From positions 1 through 64,000 of the forward strand of contig JBBDQN010000032.1 in NCBI GenBank assembly GCA_040905905.1: a stretch of 64,000 nucleotides of DNA, in the 5' to 3' direction. This document shows, in pieces, positions 25,255-33,473 of the stretch (within the stretch, counting starts at the first letter, position 1; every line of letters starts with the position of its first letter). This DNA is from JAICND01 sp040905905 (GTDB taxonomy: Bacteria > Actinomycetota > Acidimicrobiia > Spongiisociales > ZC4RG35). The position numbers and the translations under genes are program-made. A model generated the notes under the pieces. It had not been told where the DNA came from. It saw only the letters and a program-made list of their open reading frames with translations, and searched no databases.

Positions 25255-26414
25255 TGAGGAGCCTTTTCGCCATTACCCGCAAGGATCTGAGGCTGCGCCT
25301 CCGGGACCGTTCGGTGATCATCACCGGCCTCCTGGCCCCGCTGGTCCTGGCCTTGATCTTCAATTTCGTATTCGGTTCCGCCCTGTCGGGCGGCGCCCAG
25401 TTCGAGCCGGCCTACGGGGTGGTTGCCACCGACGAGGGTCCCACCGCTCAGGTGTTGGCCGAGATCGCCGCCAGCATCGGATCCGAACCAGAGATGTTCA
25501 CCTCGGTGTCGGCCGCCGAGGAGGCGGTTGACGAGGGCGACCTCGACGCAGTCTTCGTAGTGCCGGCTGGATTCGACGAAGCCATCCAGGCCGGCGGAGG
25601 CGGCGTGCTGGAGGTGATCGGCAATGTCGACTCACCCACAGCAACCCAGATTGCTGCCGCCATCGCCTCAAGCTATGGGCTCGGTCTCGAGAGGGTGCAA
25701 TTGTCGATCGCCGGGGGTATCGCTGCCGGTGGAGATCCGGCGATGGTCGTACCGGCGGCTACAGCCCAGAACCGCAACCCGGTAACAATCGGCAACGTCG
25801 AAGCCGCTATCCGCCAACTCGATGGAACTACCTATGCCATCGCCGGCATGGCGGTGTTCTTCCTCATGTTTACGGCCCAGTTCGGCTTCAAGAGCCTGCT
25901 CGATGAACGGCGCGACGGGACTCTTGCCAGGATCCTCGTCACCCCGACCTCCCCCCGGTCAGTGCTCGGAGCCAAAACCCTGGTGTCGTTCCTGTTGGGG
26001 TTGATGTCGCTGACGGTGCTCCTCATCGCCGGGGCGGTGCTGATGGGGGCGGAATGGGGAGACCCGCTGGCCGTGGGAGTGTTGGTGATCGCCGCGGTGG
26101 CAGCGGCGGTATCGATCTCGGCTTTGGTGTCGGGGTTCGCCAAGACTCCCGAGTCGGCCGAGAACCAGCATGCAGTGGTGAGTGTTGTTCTGGGCATGTT
26201 GGGTGGCACGTTCTTCCCGATCGGGCAGGAAGGAGGCGTGCTGTCCACCTTGACGACGCTCACCCCCCATCACTGGTTCTTGCGCGGGCTCGCCAACGTG
26301 TCAGGTGGTGGGGGATTGGCCGATGCCCTCCCTCCGGTTGGCTGGTTGCTGGTAATGACCGCCCTGGTGGGTGGTGTGGCAGCCTGGGTCATGTCGAGGG
26401 AGGTGTGGAAGTGA
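25254..26414 (+). CDS. ABC-2 type exporter permease, first subunit
   Basis: A 386-residue permease: one helix near residues 22-42, an outside domain of about 170 residues (to ~190), then five or six helices beginning at YAIAGMAVFFLMFTAQFG. The coupling helix LLDERRDGTLARILVTPTSP is typical of the ABC2_membrane_3 family. ATG 25254 shares a base with the ATPase stop. It is paralogous to the next gene, and both are expected in one transporter. Confidence 0.9.
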   Translation: MRSLFAITRKDLRLRLRDRSVIITGLLAPLVLALIFNFVFGSALSGGAQFEPAYGVVATDEGPTAQVLAEIAASIGSEPEMFTSVSAAEEAVDEGDLDAVFVVPAGFDEAIQAGGGGVLEVIGNVDSPTATQIAAAIASSYGLGLERVQLSIAGGIAAGGDPAMVVPAATAQNRNPVTIGNVEAAIRQLDGTTYAIAGMAVFFLMFTAQFGFKSLLDERRDGTLARILVTPTSPRSVLGAKTLVSFLLGLMSLTVLLIAGAVLMGAEWGDPLAVGVLVIAAVAAAVSISALVSGFAKTPESAENQHAVVSVVLGMLGGTFFPIGQEGGVLSTLTTLTPHHWFLRGLANVSGGGGLADALPPVGWLLVMTALVGGVAAWVMSREVWK

Positions 26415-27574
26415 AGGCCCTCGCAATTGCTCGCAACAATGTCACCCGGTTGCTGCGCGACCGATCCAGCATCTTCTTCGTATTCATATTCCCTTTGGCC
26501 CTGGTCCTGCTGATCGGGCTTCAATTCGGAGGGAGCTTCACTCCTAAACTGGGTGTGCTGGTCGAGTCACCCGGAGAGCAGGCCCAGGGGTTCGTCGACC
26601 GTCTAGTCGAAGAACAACGACTCGAAGTGGTCGTCTTCGAAGATGAGGTTGCGTTGATCGAAGCCGTCGAGCGCGGTTCGGTCGCCGCGGCTGTGGTGGT
26701 ACCCGATGGTTACGACGCGGCGCTGGAGAACGGGACGACCGTGGAGGTCGGCTTTGTGGCTCGGCCCGACGGTTCGGGCGCCATCCTGCAAACGGTCGTT
26801 GGCGAGGCGTTGACCAGTTCCACGCTGGAGGTCGTGGCCGCCAGGTTCGTAGTCGACCAGGGTCTGGCCGGGTTCAACGAGGCAAAACAGCTCGTGGGCC
26901 AAATAGCCCCCGAGCTGCCCGGGATCGAGGTGACCACTCGCACGGTGGGCCAGAGCTTGTTCCCGGCGACTCTGGGACGCTTCGACCTGGGTGCGTCGAG
27001 CCAGCTCATCCTTTTCATGTTCGTGACGGCGTTATCGGGAGCGGCAGTCCTCATCCAGACCCGTCAACTCGGTTTGTCCCGACGAATGCTCGGCACTCCC
27101 ACGAAGGTGGGGACGATCGTCCTGGGGGAAGGCCTGGGACGGTTCGGAGTGGTTCTGGTGCAGGGCCTCTACATCATGATCGCCAGCCTGCTGGCTTTCC
27201 GGGTTGATTGGGGAAACCCGATCGGAGCCGCTGCGATATTGGTCACATTCTCGGCAGTGGGGGCGGCGGCGGCGATGCTGATGGGATCGGTGTTCTCCAA
27301 CGCCGAGCAAGCCGGCGGGGTCGGGGTGATGTTGGGACTCGGTCTCGCCGCCCTGGGTGGTTGCATGCTGCCACTCGAGCTCTTCTCGTCAACGCTGCAG
27401 ACCATCGCCCACATCACTCCCCATGCCTGGGCCATTGACGCCTTCGCCGAATTGGTGCAACGCCGGGGCGGTCTCTTCGACATTCTGCCCGAGCTGGGCG
27501 TGCTGGTCGCATACGCAATAGTGCTCGGGCTCATCGCCATCTGGCGGTTGCGAGCCGTGATAACCAGGGTCTGA
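26411..27574 (+). CDS. ABC-2 type exporter permease, second subunit
   Basis: A 387-residue permease with the same plan as the previous one: helix near 18-40, outside domain, then helices from SSQLILFMFVTALSGAAVL. The coupling helix reads QTRQLGLSRRMLGTPTKVG. GTG 26411 overlaps the previous stop by four bases (GTGA), and this is preferred over frames opening upstream inside that gene. The stop lies three bases from the stop of the convergent plsB-like gene. Confidence 0.9.
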   Translation: MKALAIARNNVTRLLRDRSSIFFVFIFPLALVLLIGLQFGGSFTPKLGVLVESPGEQAQGFVDRLVEEQRLEVVVFEDEVALIEAVERGSVAAAVVVPDGYDAALENGTTVEVGFVARPDGSGAILQTVVGEALTSSTLEVVAARFVVDQGLAGFNEAKQLVGQIAPELPGIEVTTRTVGQSLFPATLGRFDLGASSQLILFMFVTALSGAAVLIQTRQLGLSRRMLGTPTKVGTIVLGEGLGRFGVVLVQGLYIMIASLLAFRVDWGNPIGAAAILVTFSAVGAAAAMLMGSVFSNAEQAGGVGVMLGLGLAALGGCMLPLELFSSTLQTIAHITPHAWAIDAFAELVQRRGGLFDILPELGVLVAYAIVLGLIAIWRLRAVITRV

Positions 27575-27577
27575 GAA

Positions 27578-29875
27578 TCACAGATCAGAAGCCCGGGCCA
27601 CCACTGCCGCGATTTCGGAGGCGAAGCGGGCCCGGGCTCCGGCGGTCCCCTCCTCAAGGAGGCCACGGTTGGCGGCCAGGGCCAGCGCCTGCTTGAACGC
27701 CACGGCCGACACGGAGTCGGCAGCGATCTTTCTCTTGAGGCGGTATTCCTCGCCTCGTCGCATGCAGGCCGCCACGATCGTCTTCTCGTCGGCCGCACCC
27801 GGTCGGGCTTCGAGCTCATCCGCCACCACGAGGTACGACTCCAGCATCGGCATCACTGCCCATCGGGCCACCTTGGGTTGCATCCCCGCCAGCAGCGTCT
27901 TGGTCTTGGTGAGCTGTTTCTCCCAGCCTGGGACGGCCCGGTCGAGGTCGTGGCGAACCATCTCGCGAAAGGCGTCCTTATCCGGGAAGAAGAACTCGAA
28001 CTTGAGGAGGTCGCGCAACTCCGTCACCGTCTCCCAAAAGGTCTCCGGTTTGCGCGAAGCGGCTACGGCCAACTCGGCGATGCCACGAGGCACGAAGTGG
28101 TGTACGACCACATTGCGGTAGTAGGAAGCGCGCAGCGCTTGGTCGCCTTGCAGGTAGAAGACCTCGTTGACCCCCTGGTGAGTCGACACGTTTCCGTGTT
28201 CTGCGAGCAGGCCGAGGACGCGGCCTACCTCGGCTGCATCTTCGAGACGAAGAGGTTCGGTGGTGGGCAACTCTTGCTCCTCGATGAAGCGATCGAGTGC
28301 TGCGCAGGTGGTCGCCAGCTCGGCTGTGGTTTGGGCTTTGCCGCCCGCCGATAGCAGTGCGATCGAAACCACTGCCGCCGGCGTGATGGGCGTCACCTGG
28401 GAGATCCGGTACATCACCTCGAAGCCGACCTTGGCAAGATCGATCGAGTCCTCCGACAGCTCAGTGCCCGCTAGCGCTTTGGCGACCGAGATCGGTTCGC
28501 CGAAGCGGATGTGGATGTTGCCGTAGCGGCGCCGGAGTGACCTAATCGCCCCCAGGACCCAGGCGAGCGACTCCTTCTCCTTGCCCGAGCCGCGGGCTTC
28601 GGAGGCGTAGGAAGACAGGTCCTGGATCTGGTCGTAAACGATGGACACCGGCACCAGCATCAGATCTTCGGCTTTGCCTCGCTGCCATGACTCCACTGCA
28701 TAAGACAGCAGTCCGAGTTTGGGAGGAAGCAGCTTGCCGGAACGGGACCTTCCCCCCTCCATGTACCACTCGAGGGGGAATCGGTTCTCGACCAGATAGT
28801 CGAGGTAGGTGCGCAACACGAACTTGTAGAGGTCGTTGTCCTTGAAGGAGCGACGGATAAAGAACACCCCCGTTCTCCGGACCAGAGGCCCGATGGGGAA
28901 GAAGTTCATGTTGATCCCGCCGGCGGTGTGGTTGGGAGGAAGATCGTTCTCCCACTTGAGGTATTGCAACGCCAGCCGATCGAGGTTGGAGCGATGGGAG
29001 GGAAGAAAAGCAAGCGGCACCTCCTGACCGACGGCGGCAATCTCCGCCACCCGCTCCCGGTCGTAGATCAACCCTCCGTATCCCTGGCGGTAGAGCCAGT
29101 GGATGGCGTTGGCGATCAGATCGATCAGGAAGGGACTGTGCTGGGCGGCGATCTCCTTCAGGTAGTGACGGGCCCGGGCGAACGACACCTCCGCGTTGAG
29201 GCCTCGCTTGGCGCCATTGACCATGGCCCCCTCCCCAAACTCGGCCCGCGAGGTGATCTCATCGTTGAGAAACCTGGGAACCTTGTAACGGTTGCCTCGC
29301 AGGTTGCGTTCCGCCTTCTCCAGCGCAAGCCAGGCCCGGCGGGTGACGAAGTCGGTGAGACTGCTCACCTCCACGGCTGCCTGGTGATCATCGATCAGAC
29401 GGCTGGCTGGTGCGCCCGGTCCGGTGACGATGGCGGCCCGGTCGGGCCAGGTTGCCAGGATTACTCGTTGCCGAAACGCGTCCGGATCGCGGGGATCGCC
29501 CAGGCGCAACACGTCGAACCAATTCGCCGTCCGGCGACCCCTCCGCAGGAACGGCGACCACACAACCCTGATCGGGAGCACGTAGGGGTCGTCGGCGTTT
29601 GATCGCAATCGTGCCTCGAGGCCAGGGTCGGTCCTCTGCCGTGGCCGGCGTCGGCGGGATGGGGCCACCCGCATTACCTCGACCTGGGTGTCGAGAGGGG
29701 CATGGCGTTCGGTCCAGGCCGCCAACAGCCCTTGTTCCAGCCGGCTCGAGGCATCGACCAGCACGATCACGGGACCGGACCTTGCTGCATCCGCTGGCCA
29801 GTCGGGTTCGACCGGCAGCGGATTGTTGGTGGGGTTCCGGTCCCACCAACCCAACCATCGGCGCAGCCAGCTCAT
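27578..29875 (-). CDS. plsB: Glycerol-3-phosphate acyltransferase, PlsB-like
   Basis: 765 residues. The acyltransferase core has HRSNLD at 294-299 (catalytic HX4D), GGINMNFFPIGPLVRRTGVF, FIRRSF, YMEGGRSRSGK and a later VPVSIVYDQI strand, which is the four-motif layout of PlsB. It transfers an acyl group to sn-1 of glycerol 3-phosphate at the membrane. The ~190-residue N-terminal and ~300-residue C-terminal domains match the PlsB size class. A plsX gene is also in this window (56322), so both acyl-CoA/ACP-dependent and acyl-phosphate routes may exist; PlsY is not seen. ATG 29875 is the natural start. Confidence 0.9.
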   Translation of the reverse strand: MSWLRRWLGWWDRNPTNNPLPVEPDWPADAARSGPVIVLVDASSRLEQGLLAAWTERHAPLDTQVEVMRVAPSRRRRPRQRTDPGLEARLRSNADDPYVLPIRVVWSPFLRRGRRTANWFDVLRLGDPRDPDAFRQRVILATWPDRAAIVTGPGAPASRLIDDHQAAVEVSSLTDFVTRRAWLALEKAERNLRGNRYKVPRFLNDEITSRAEFGEGAMVNGAKRGLNAEVSFARARHYLKEIAAQHSPFLIDLIANAIHWLYRQGYGGLIYDRERVAEIAAVGQEVPLAFLPSHRSNLDRLALQYLKWENDLPPNHTAGGINMNFFPIGPLVRRTGVFFIRRSFKDNDLYKFVLRTYLDYLVENRFPLEWYMEGGRSRSGKLLPPKLGLLSYAVESWQRGKAEDLMLVPVSIVYDQIQDLSSYASEARGSGKEKESLAWVLGAIRSLRRRYGNIHIRFGEPISVAKALAGTELSEDSIDLAKVGFEVMYRISQVTPITPAAVVSIALLSAGGKAQTTAELATTCAALDRFIEEQELPTTEPLRLEDAAEVGRVLGLLAEHGNVSTHQGVNEVFYLQGDQALRASYYRNVVVHHFVPRGIAELAVAASRKPETFWETVTELRDLLKFEFFFPDKDAFREMVRHDLDRAVPGWEKQLTKTKTLLAGMQPKVARWAVMPMLESYLVVADELEARPGAADEKTIVAACMRRGEEYRLKRKIAADSVSAVAFKQALALAANRGLLEEGTAGARARFASEIAAVVARASDL

Positions 29876-29925
29876 CGGGCGATTGTACGGATGGTGCTTA
29901 GATCGTCGGCTGTCGAGAGGAACAT

Positions 29926-30381
29926 ATGCGGGCGGTATTGCAACGAGTCACCCGGGCATCGGTGACGGTGGAGGGGCGGGTGGTCGGTGAGATCGGCGCT
30001 GGCTTGTTGGTGTTGGTAGGCGTGGCTGACGGGGACGATCCGGCCGACGCCCAGGCGCTGGCCGCCAAGGTCGCCGAGTTGAGGGTGTTCGCCGACCTGG
30101 ACGGAAAGATGAATCGATCAGTCACCGAGGTGGGGGGAGCGGTGCTGGTCGTGAGCCAGTTCACCCTCTACGGGGATGTACGGCGGGGGAGAAGGCCTTC
30201 TTTCACCAGGGCTGCGCCTCCCGAGGTCGCCCGACCAACGGTCGCAGCTATGGTCGCCAGGCTGCGCGAGCAAGGTCTGCAGGTGGAGCAGGGGGTTTTC
30301 GGTGCGCACATGACCGTCGCGCTCGTCAACGACGGACCGGTGACTCTGGTGATCGAGGTCGAGGGGGGTCGGGTCGTCTAG
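29926..30381 (+). CDS. dtd: D-aminoacyl-tRNA deacylase
   Basis: A 151-residue Dtd. It hydrolyses D-aminoacyl-tRNA (and Gly-tRNA-Ala), protecting translation. Both signature motifs are present: SQFTLYGD (SQxTL) near residue 77 and NDGPVTLVIE near the C terminus (NxGPVT), which together place the cross-subunit Gly-cisPro region. Length is standard. It is divergent from plsB and ends two bases before the convergent adnB-like gene. Confidence 0.95.
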   Translation: MRAVLQRVTRASVTVEGRVVGEIGAGLLVLVGVADGDDPADAQALAAKVAELRVFADLDGKMNRSVTEVGGAVLVVSQFTLYGDVRRGRRPSFTRAAPPEVARPTVAAMVARLREQGLQVEQGVFGAHMTVALVNDGPVTLVIEVEGGRVV

Positions 30382-30383
30382 GG

Positions 30384-33300
30384 TCAGTGCGCTCCGACGA
30401 ACTGTTTGCCGGCAGGGCAGAACCGGAGGAAATCACAACCGGTGCAGGCTGGAGAAGGGGTGGGGGCGAACTCCCTGTCGGTGATACCGGTGGCGATTGT
30501 CACCAGGCGGTCAGCGGCCTGTTCCATCCAGAGAAAATCCACGTGGTCGGTGACCACCTCCAGACCTCCCCCGAGGTAGGCAAAGGTGACATCCAGGGTC
30601 TGGGGAGCGGTTGTCGCCACGGCTTCGCGAACGGCGGCGAGAGCGTATGCCTCCAATTGCACCTTGAGGTTCGGGTCGTCTTTGCGCCGACCCGACTTGA
30701 AGTCGACGATCTCCCACACGCCGGGTTCGTTTTGATAGACGGCGTCAATCCGGCCCCTTACTCGCAGATCCCCCACAACCACCTCGAATGGAGCCTCGAC
30801 CAGCCAGGGAGTGACAGTGGCAAAACGGCTGGAGGTGAAAGCGCTAAACGCCTCTGGGACCGCGGGACCGCTATCCGCTTCAGGGAGGTCGTACAGATCG
30901 GTAGTGACGTCGTCGAAGGCAAGTTGGCCCCGGTGGTGCAATTCGATCCGGCGATGGATGTCGGTGCCGTGGCGGGCGGCTGGATTGGGCCGGCGCGGGA
31001 GGCGATCTACCTCGGTCCAGAAGAACCGCCGGGGACACCCGGCATAGGTGACCAACCCGGTGACCGACGTGCTCAACAACGATTCGATCGGGTCCGGTCG
31101 GTCGGGGGGCAGGTCGATCAACATCTGGACGAACTCGGTGTGATCGACGACAAAGCTGTCGGCCACGTCGACCAATCCGGCCTGGGTGGCCGCCCATCCC
31201 GGGTGGGCGAGCTCGGTGCGCAGCGCCGCATCCCACCCCTGGTGGAAGACCGGGTCGGGGCCGGGAGGGGAGGGCTCAAACCGCAACATGAGCGGCCGGG
31301 GCGGTGGTTCCGCAGCAGGTGACGACTCGACCCTGGTGGAGGAATGTTCGGCCACCAGACGCCAGAGGTCGCTCGGCGGGACCGGCTTGGCATGGGGTTC
31401 GGGGTGGCCGTACCACGTGGCGCCGCTGACGAAGAGCCGCTCCTTGGCCCTGGTCATGGCCACGTAGGCCACTCGCCACTCCTGGCGAAGGTGGTGCTCG
31501 CGCAAGATGTCGTCAGCGTCTTTCTTCTCCATGTCGGCGGTGATGGGCGGCAGCCCGGCGGTGTCGAGACGCAATTCGTAGGGGAGGTAACGCCCCGAGC
31601 GATACGGGTTCTCAAATCCCGCCGACCTGGTTGGGAAGTTGTCGCGATAACAGGCCGGGACAAACACCACCTCCCATTCCAGTCCCTTGGCGCGATGAAC
31701 CGTCAGCAGGATCACCGCGTCCTCGCCGGACAAACGGGCGGTATCGAGCTCCTCGGTGGCGTCCTCATCCATCAGTGACAGGAAGTCAAGGAAGGCCTCG
31801 AGCGAAGGCCGTCCTTCCAATGGGCTCCACTCCTCGGTGAGATCGAGGAAGCGGTAGAGATTGAGGCGGGCGGTGAGCTGTTCGGTTTCGGGCAGCGACG
31901 CTAGGTCCTGCCAGGCCCCGACCCGATCGAGGATGCGACGACACAACTCGACCAGAGTCACCCCTTGCGCCGCCGAGAGCAGGTGGCGGTATTCATCACC
32001 GAATCGCTCCAGCGCCATCCGCGCCGCCGGGCGGAGGCCCTCGATCTCGTCGAGATGATCCACCGCCTCCAACAGGGTGTGCGGGGAGGTAAGGAGATGT
32101 TCGGCCTGCTCCCGGCGGCCCGGGTCGCGGCTGCGAACCCATCCGGCCAGGGAGCGGAGGTCGCCCATGCCGAGGCGAAAGCGGCTCCCCATCAACACTC
32201 TGAACAGGGACGGCTCGTCGGACGGATCCTGAATGATCGCCAGCCAGGCCCGGAGGTCAGCCACCTCGGGGATGGTGAGAAGGCCTCCCAGGTTGGCGAC
32301 CTCGACCGGGATACCACCAGCTCGCAGAGCGTCGTGAACGAGCACCATGTCTTTGTTCTTTCGAAACAGGACGGCCATGTCTTTCCAGTTGTGATGAGCG
32401 TGAAGCTGGGCGAGGGTGCGGGCGATCCATTCCGCCTCGGCCACGGAGCTGTCGTGCCAGGAAACGGCCACCTCGCCGCCGATGCGATCGCGCAGGGGCA
32501 CCAGGTCGGGCTGGCCCGACCCGGTGCGGGCTCGGACCGAGTTGGCGAGGTTGATGATCGAGCGGTGCGAGCGGCGGTTTTCGGTGAGGTGAAGAGTCGA
32601 GCTAGGAGAGCCGTCCTTGAGCGGAAAGTGAACGGGGAAGCTTTCGAAATTGTCTGGCGACGCCCCGCGCCACTCATAGATGGTCTGATCGGCGTCGCCC
32701 ACCGCAGTCAGCGGAAAGCCCGCCGGGAAGAGGGTGCGCAGGAGCTCGCGTTGGCCGGGGTTGGTGTCCTGGTATTCGTCCAGGAGAACAGCCTGATAAC
32801 GGTCCCTGATCTCGGCTGCGACCTCGGGGAACCTGGTCAGAAGACGATGGGCCATCACCACCAGATCGGCATAGTCGGACACCCCGAGTCGCCTTTTCTC
32901 CCTCTGGTAATGAGTGAGGCCGGTCAGAAGCGCCGATCGAAGCTCCCACGGCGAACCGGCTTCGAACTCAGGGACCGCAACCTCGTCGGCAATGAGCAGG
33001 TGGTCCCCCAATGACGACCCGAGTCGGCGCAGGTCTTCCACGGTACGGGCATAGGTGGCATCGAGACCGGGGAGCTCGACCGATCGCAGGATTTGGCTGA
33101 GGAGCTGGCGGGTGAAAGTGGGGGTGATGACTCCGGCGCGCCGCTCGACTCCCACCAGGGCGCCAAACTCGCGGAGGATCTGGGCGGCGAAGCCGTGATA
33201 GGTGTGGACCTCCACCTCCCGACCTTCATCGACCAGCACACTGGCGTTGGATTCGCGCAACATCTGCCGAATGCGATCTGCCAGTTCGCCCGCGGCTTTG

Positions 33301-33473
33301 TTGGTGAAAGTGATTCCGAGGAGCCGTTCCGGTTCAACTTGGCCGGCGGTGACGAGGTGAACCACCCTGGCCGCCATGGTGGTGGTCTTCCCGGTTCCGG
33401 CGCCAGCTGCCACTCGCAGGGGGACGAACGGTGCGGTGATGATGGCTGCCTGTTCAGGCGTGGGAACGATCAT
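30384..33473 (-). CDS. adnB: AdnB-like ATP-dependent helicase-nuclease
   Basis: 1029 residues: an N-terminal UvrD-type superfamily 1 helicase (Walker A AAGAGTGKTTT, motif II LLDEYQDTNPGQ, motif III GDADQTIYEWRGA, motif VI VAYVAMTRAKERL) and a C-terminal RecB-type nuclease with VDFKSGRR (D-x-K). Cysteines in YAGCPRRFFW and C-T-G-C-DFLRFC can form the [4Fe-4S] staple of AddB/AdnAB nucleases. In mycobacteria AdnAB resects double-strand ends. Order and overlap (ATG 33473 within the stop of the upstream gene) match adnA-adnB. I discard the earlier ATG at 33539, which lies inside adnA. Confidence 0.88.
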   Translation of the reverse strand: MIVPTPEQAAIITAPFVPLRVAAGAGTGKTTTMAARVVHLVTAGQVEPERLLGITFTNKAAGELADRIRQMLRESNASVLVDEGREVEVHTYHGFAAQILREFGALVGVERRAGVITPTFTRQLLSQILRSVELPGLDATYARTVEDLRRLGSSLGDHLLIADEVAVPEFEAGSPWELRSALLTGLTHYQREKRRLGVSDYADLVVMAHRLLTRFPEVAAEIRDRYQAVLLDEYQDTNPGQRELLRTLFPAGFPLTAVGDADQTIYEWRGASPDNFESFPVHFPLKDGSPSSTLHLTENRRSHRSIINLANSVRARTGSGQPDLVPLRDRIGGEVAVSWHDSSVAEAEWIARTLAQLHAHHNWKDMAVLFRKNKDMVLVHDALRAGGIPVEVANLGGLLTIPEVADLRAWLAIIQDPSDEPSLFRVLMGSRFRLGMGDLRSLAGWVRSRDPGRREQAEHLLTSPHTLLEAVDHLDEIEGLRPAARMALERFGDEYRHLLSAAQGVTLVELCRRILDRVGAWQDLASLPETEQLTARLNLYRFLDLTEEWSPLEGRPSLEAFLDFLSLMDEDATEELDTARLSGEDAVILLTVHRAKGLEWEVVFVPACYRDNFPTRSAGFENPYRSGRYLPYELRLDTAGLPPITADMEKKDADDILREHHLRQEWRVAYVAMTRAKERLFVSGATWYGHPEPHAKPVPPSDLWRLVAEHSSTRVESSPAAEPPPRPLMLRFEPSPPGPDPVFHQGWDAALRTELAHPGWAATQAGLVDVADSFVVDHTEFVQMLIDLPPDRPDPIESLLSTSVTGLVTYAGCPRRFFWTEVDRLPRRPNPAARHGTDIHRRIELHHRGQLAFDDVTTDLYDLPEADSGPAVPEAFSAFTSSRFATVTPWLVEAPFEVVVGDLRVRGRIDAVYQNEPGVWEIVDFKSGRRKDDPNLKVQLEAYALAAVREAVATTAPQTLDVTFAYLGGGLEVVTDHVDFLWMEQAADRLVTIATGITDREFAPTPSPACTGCDFLRFCPAGKQFVGAH

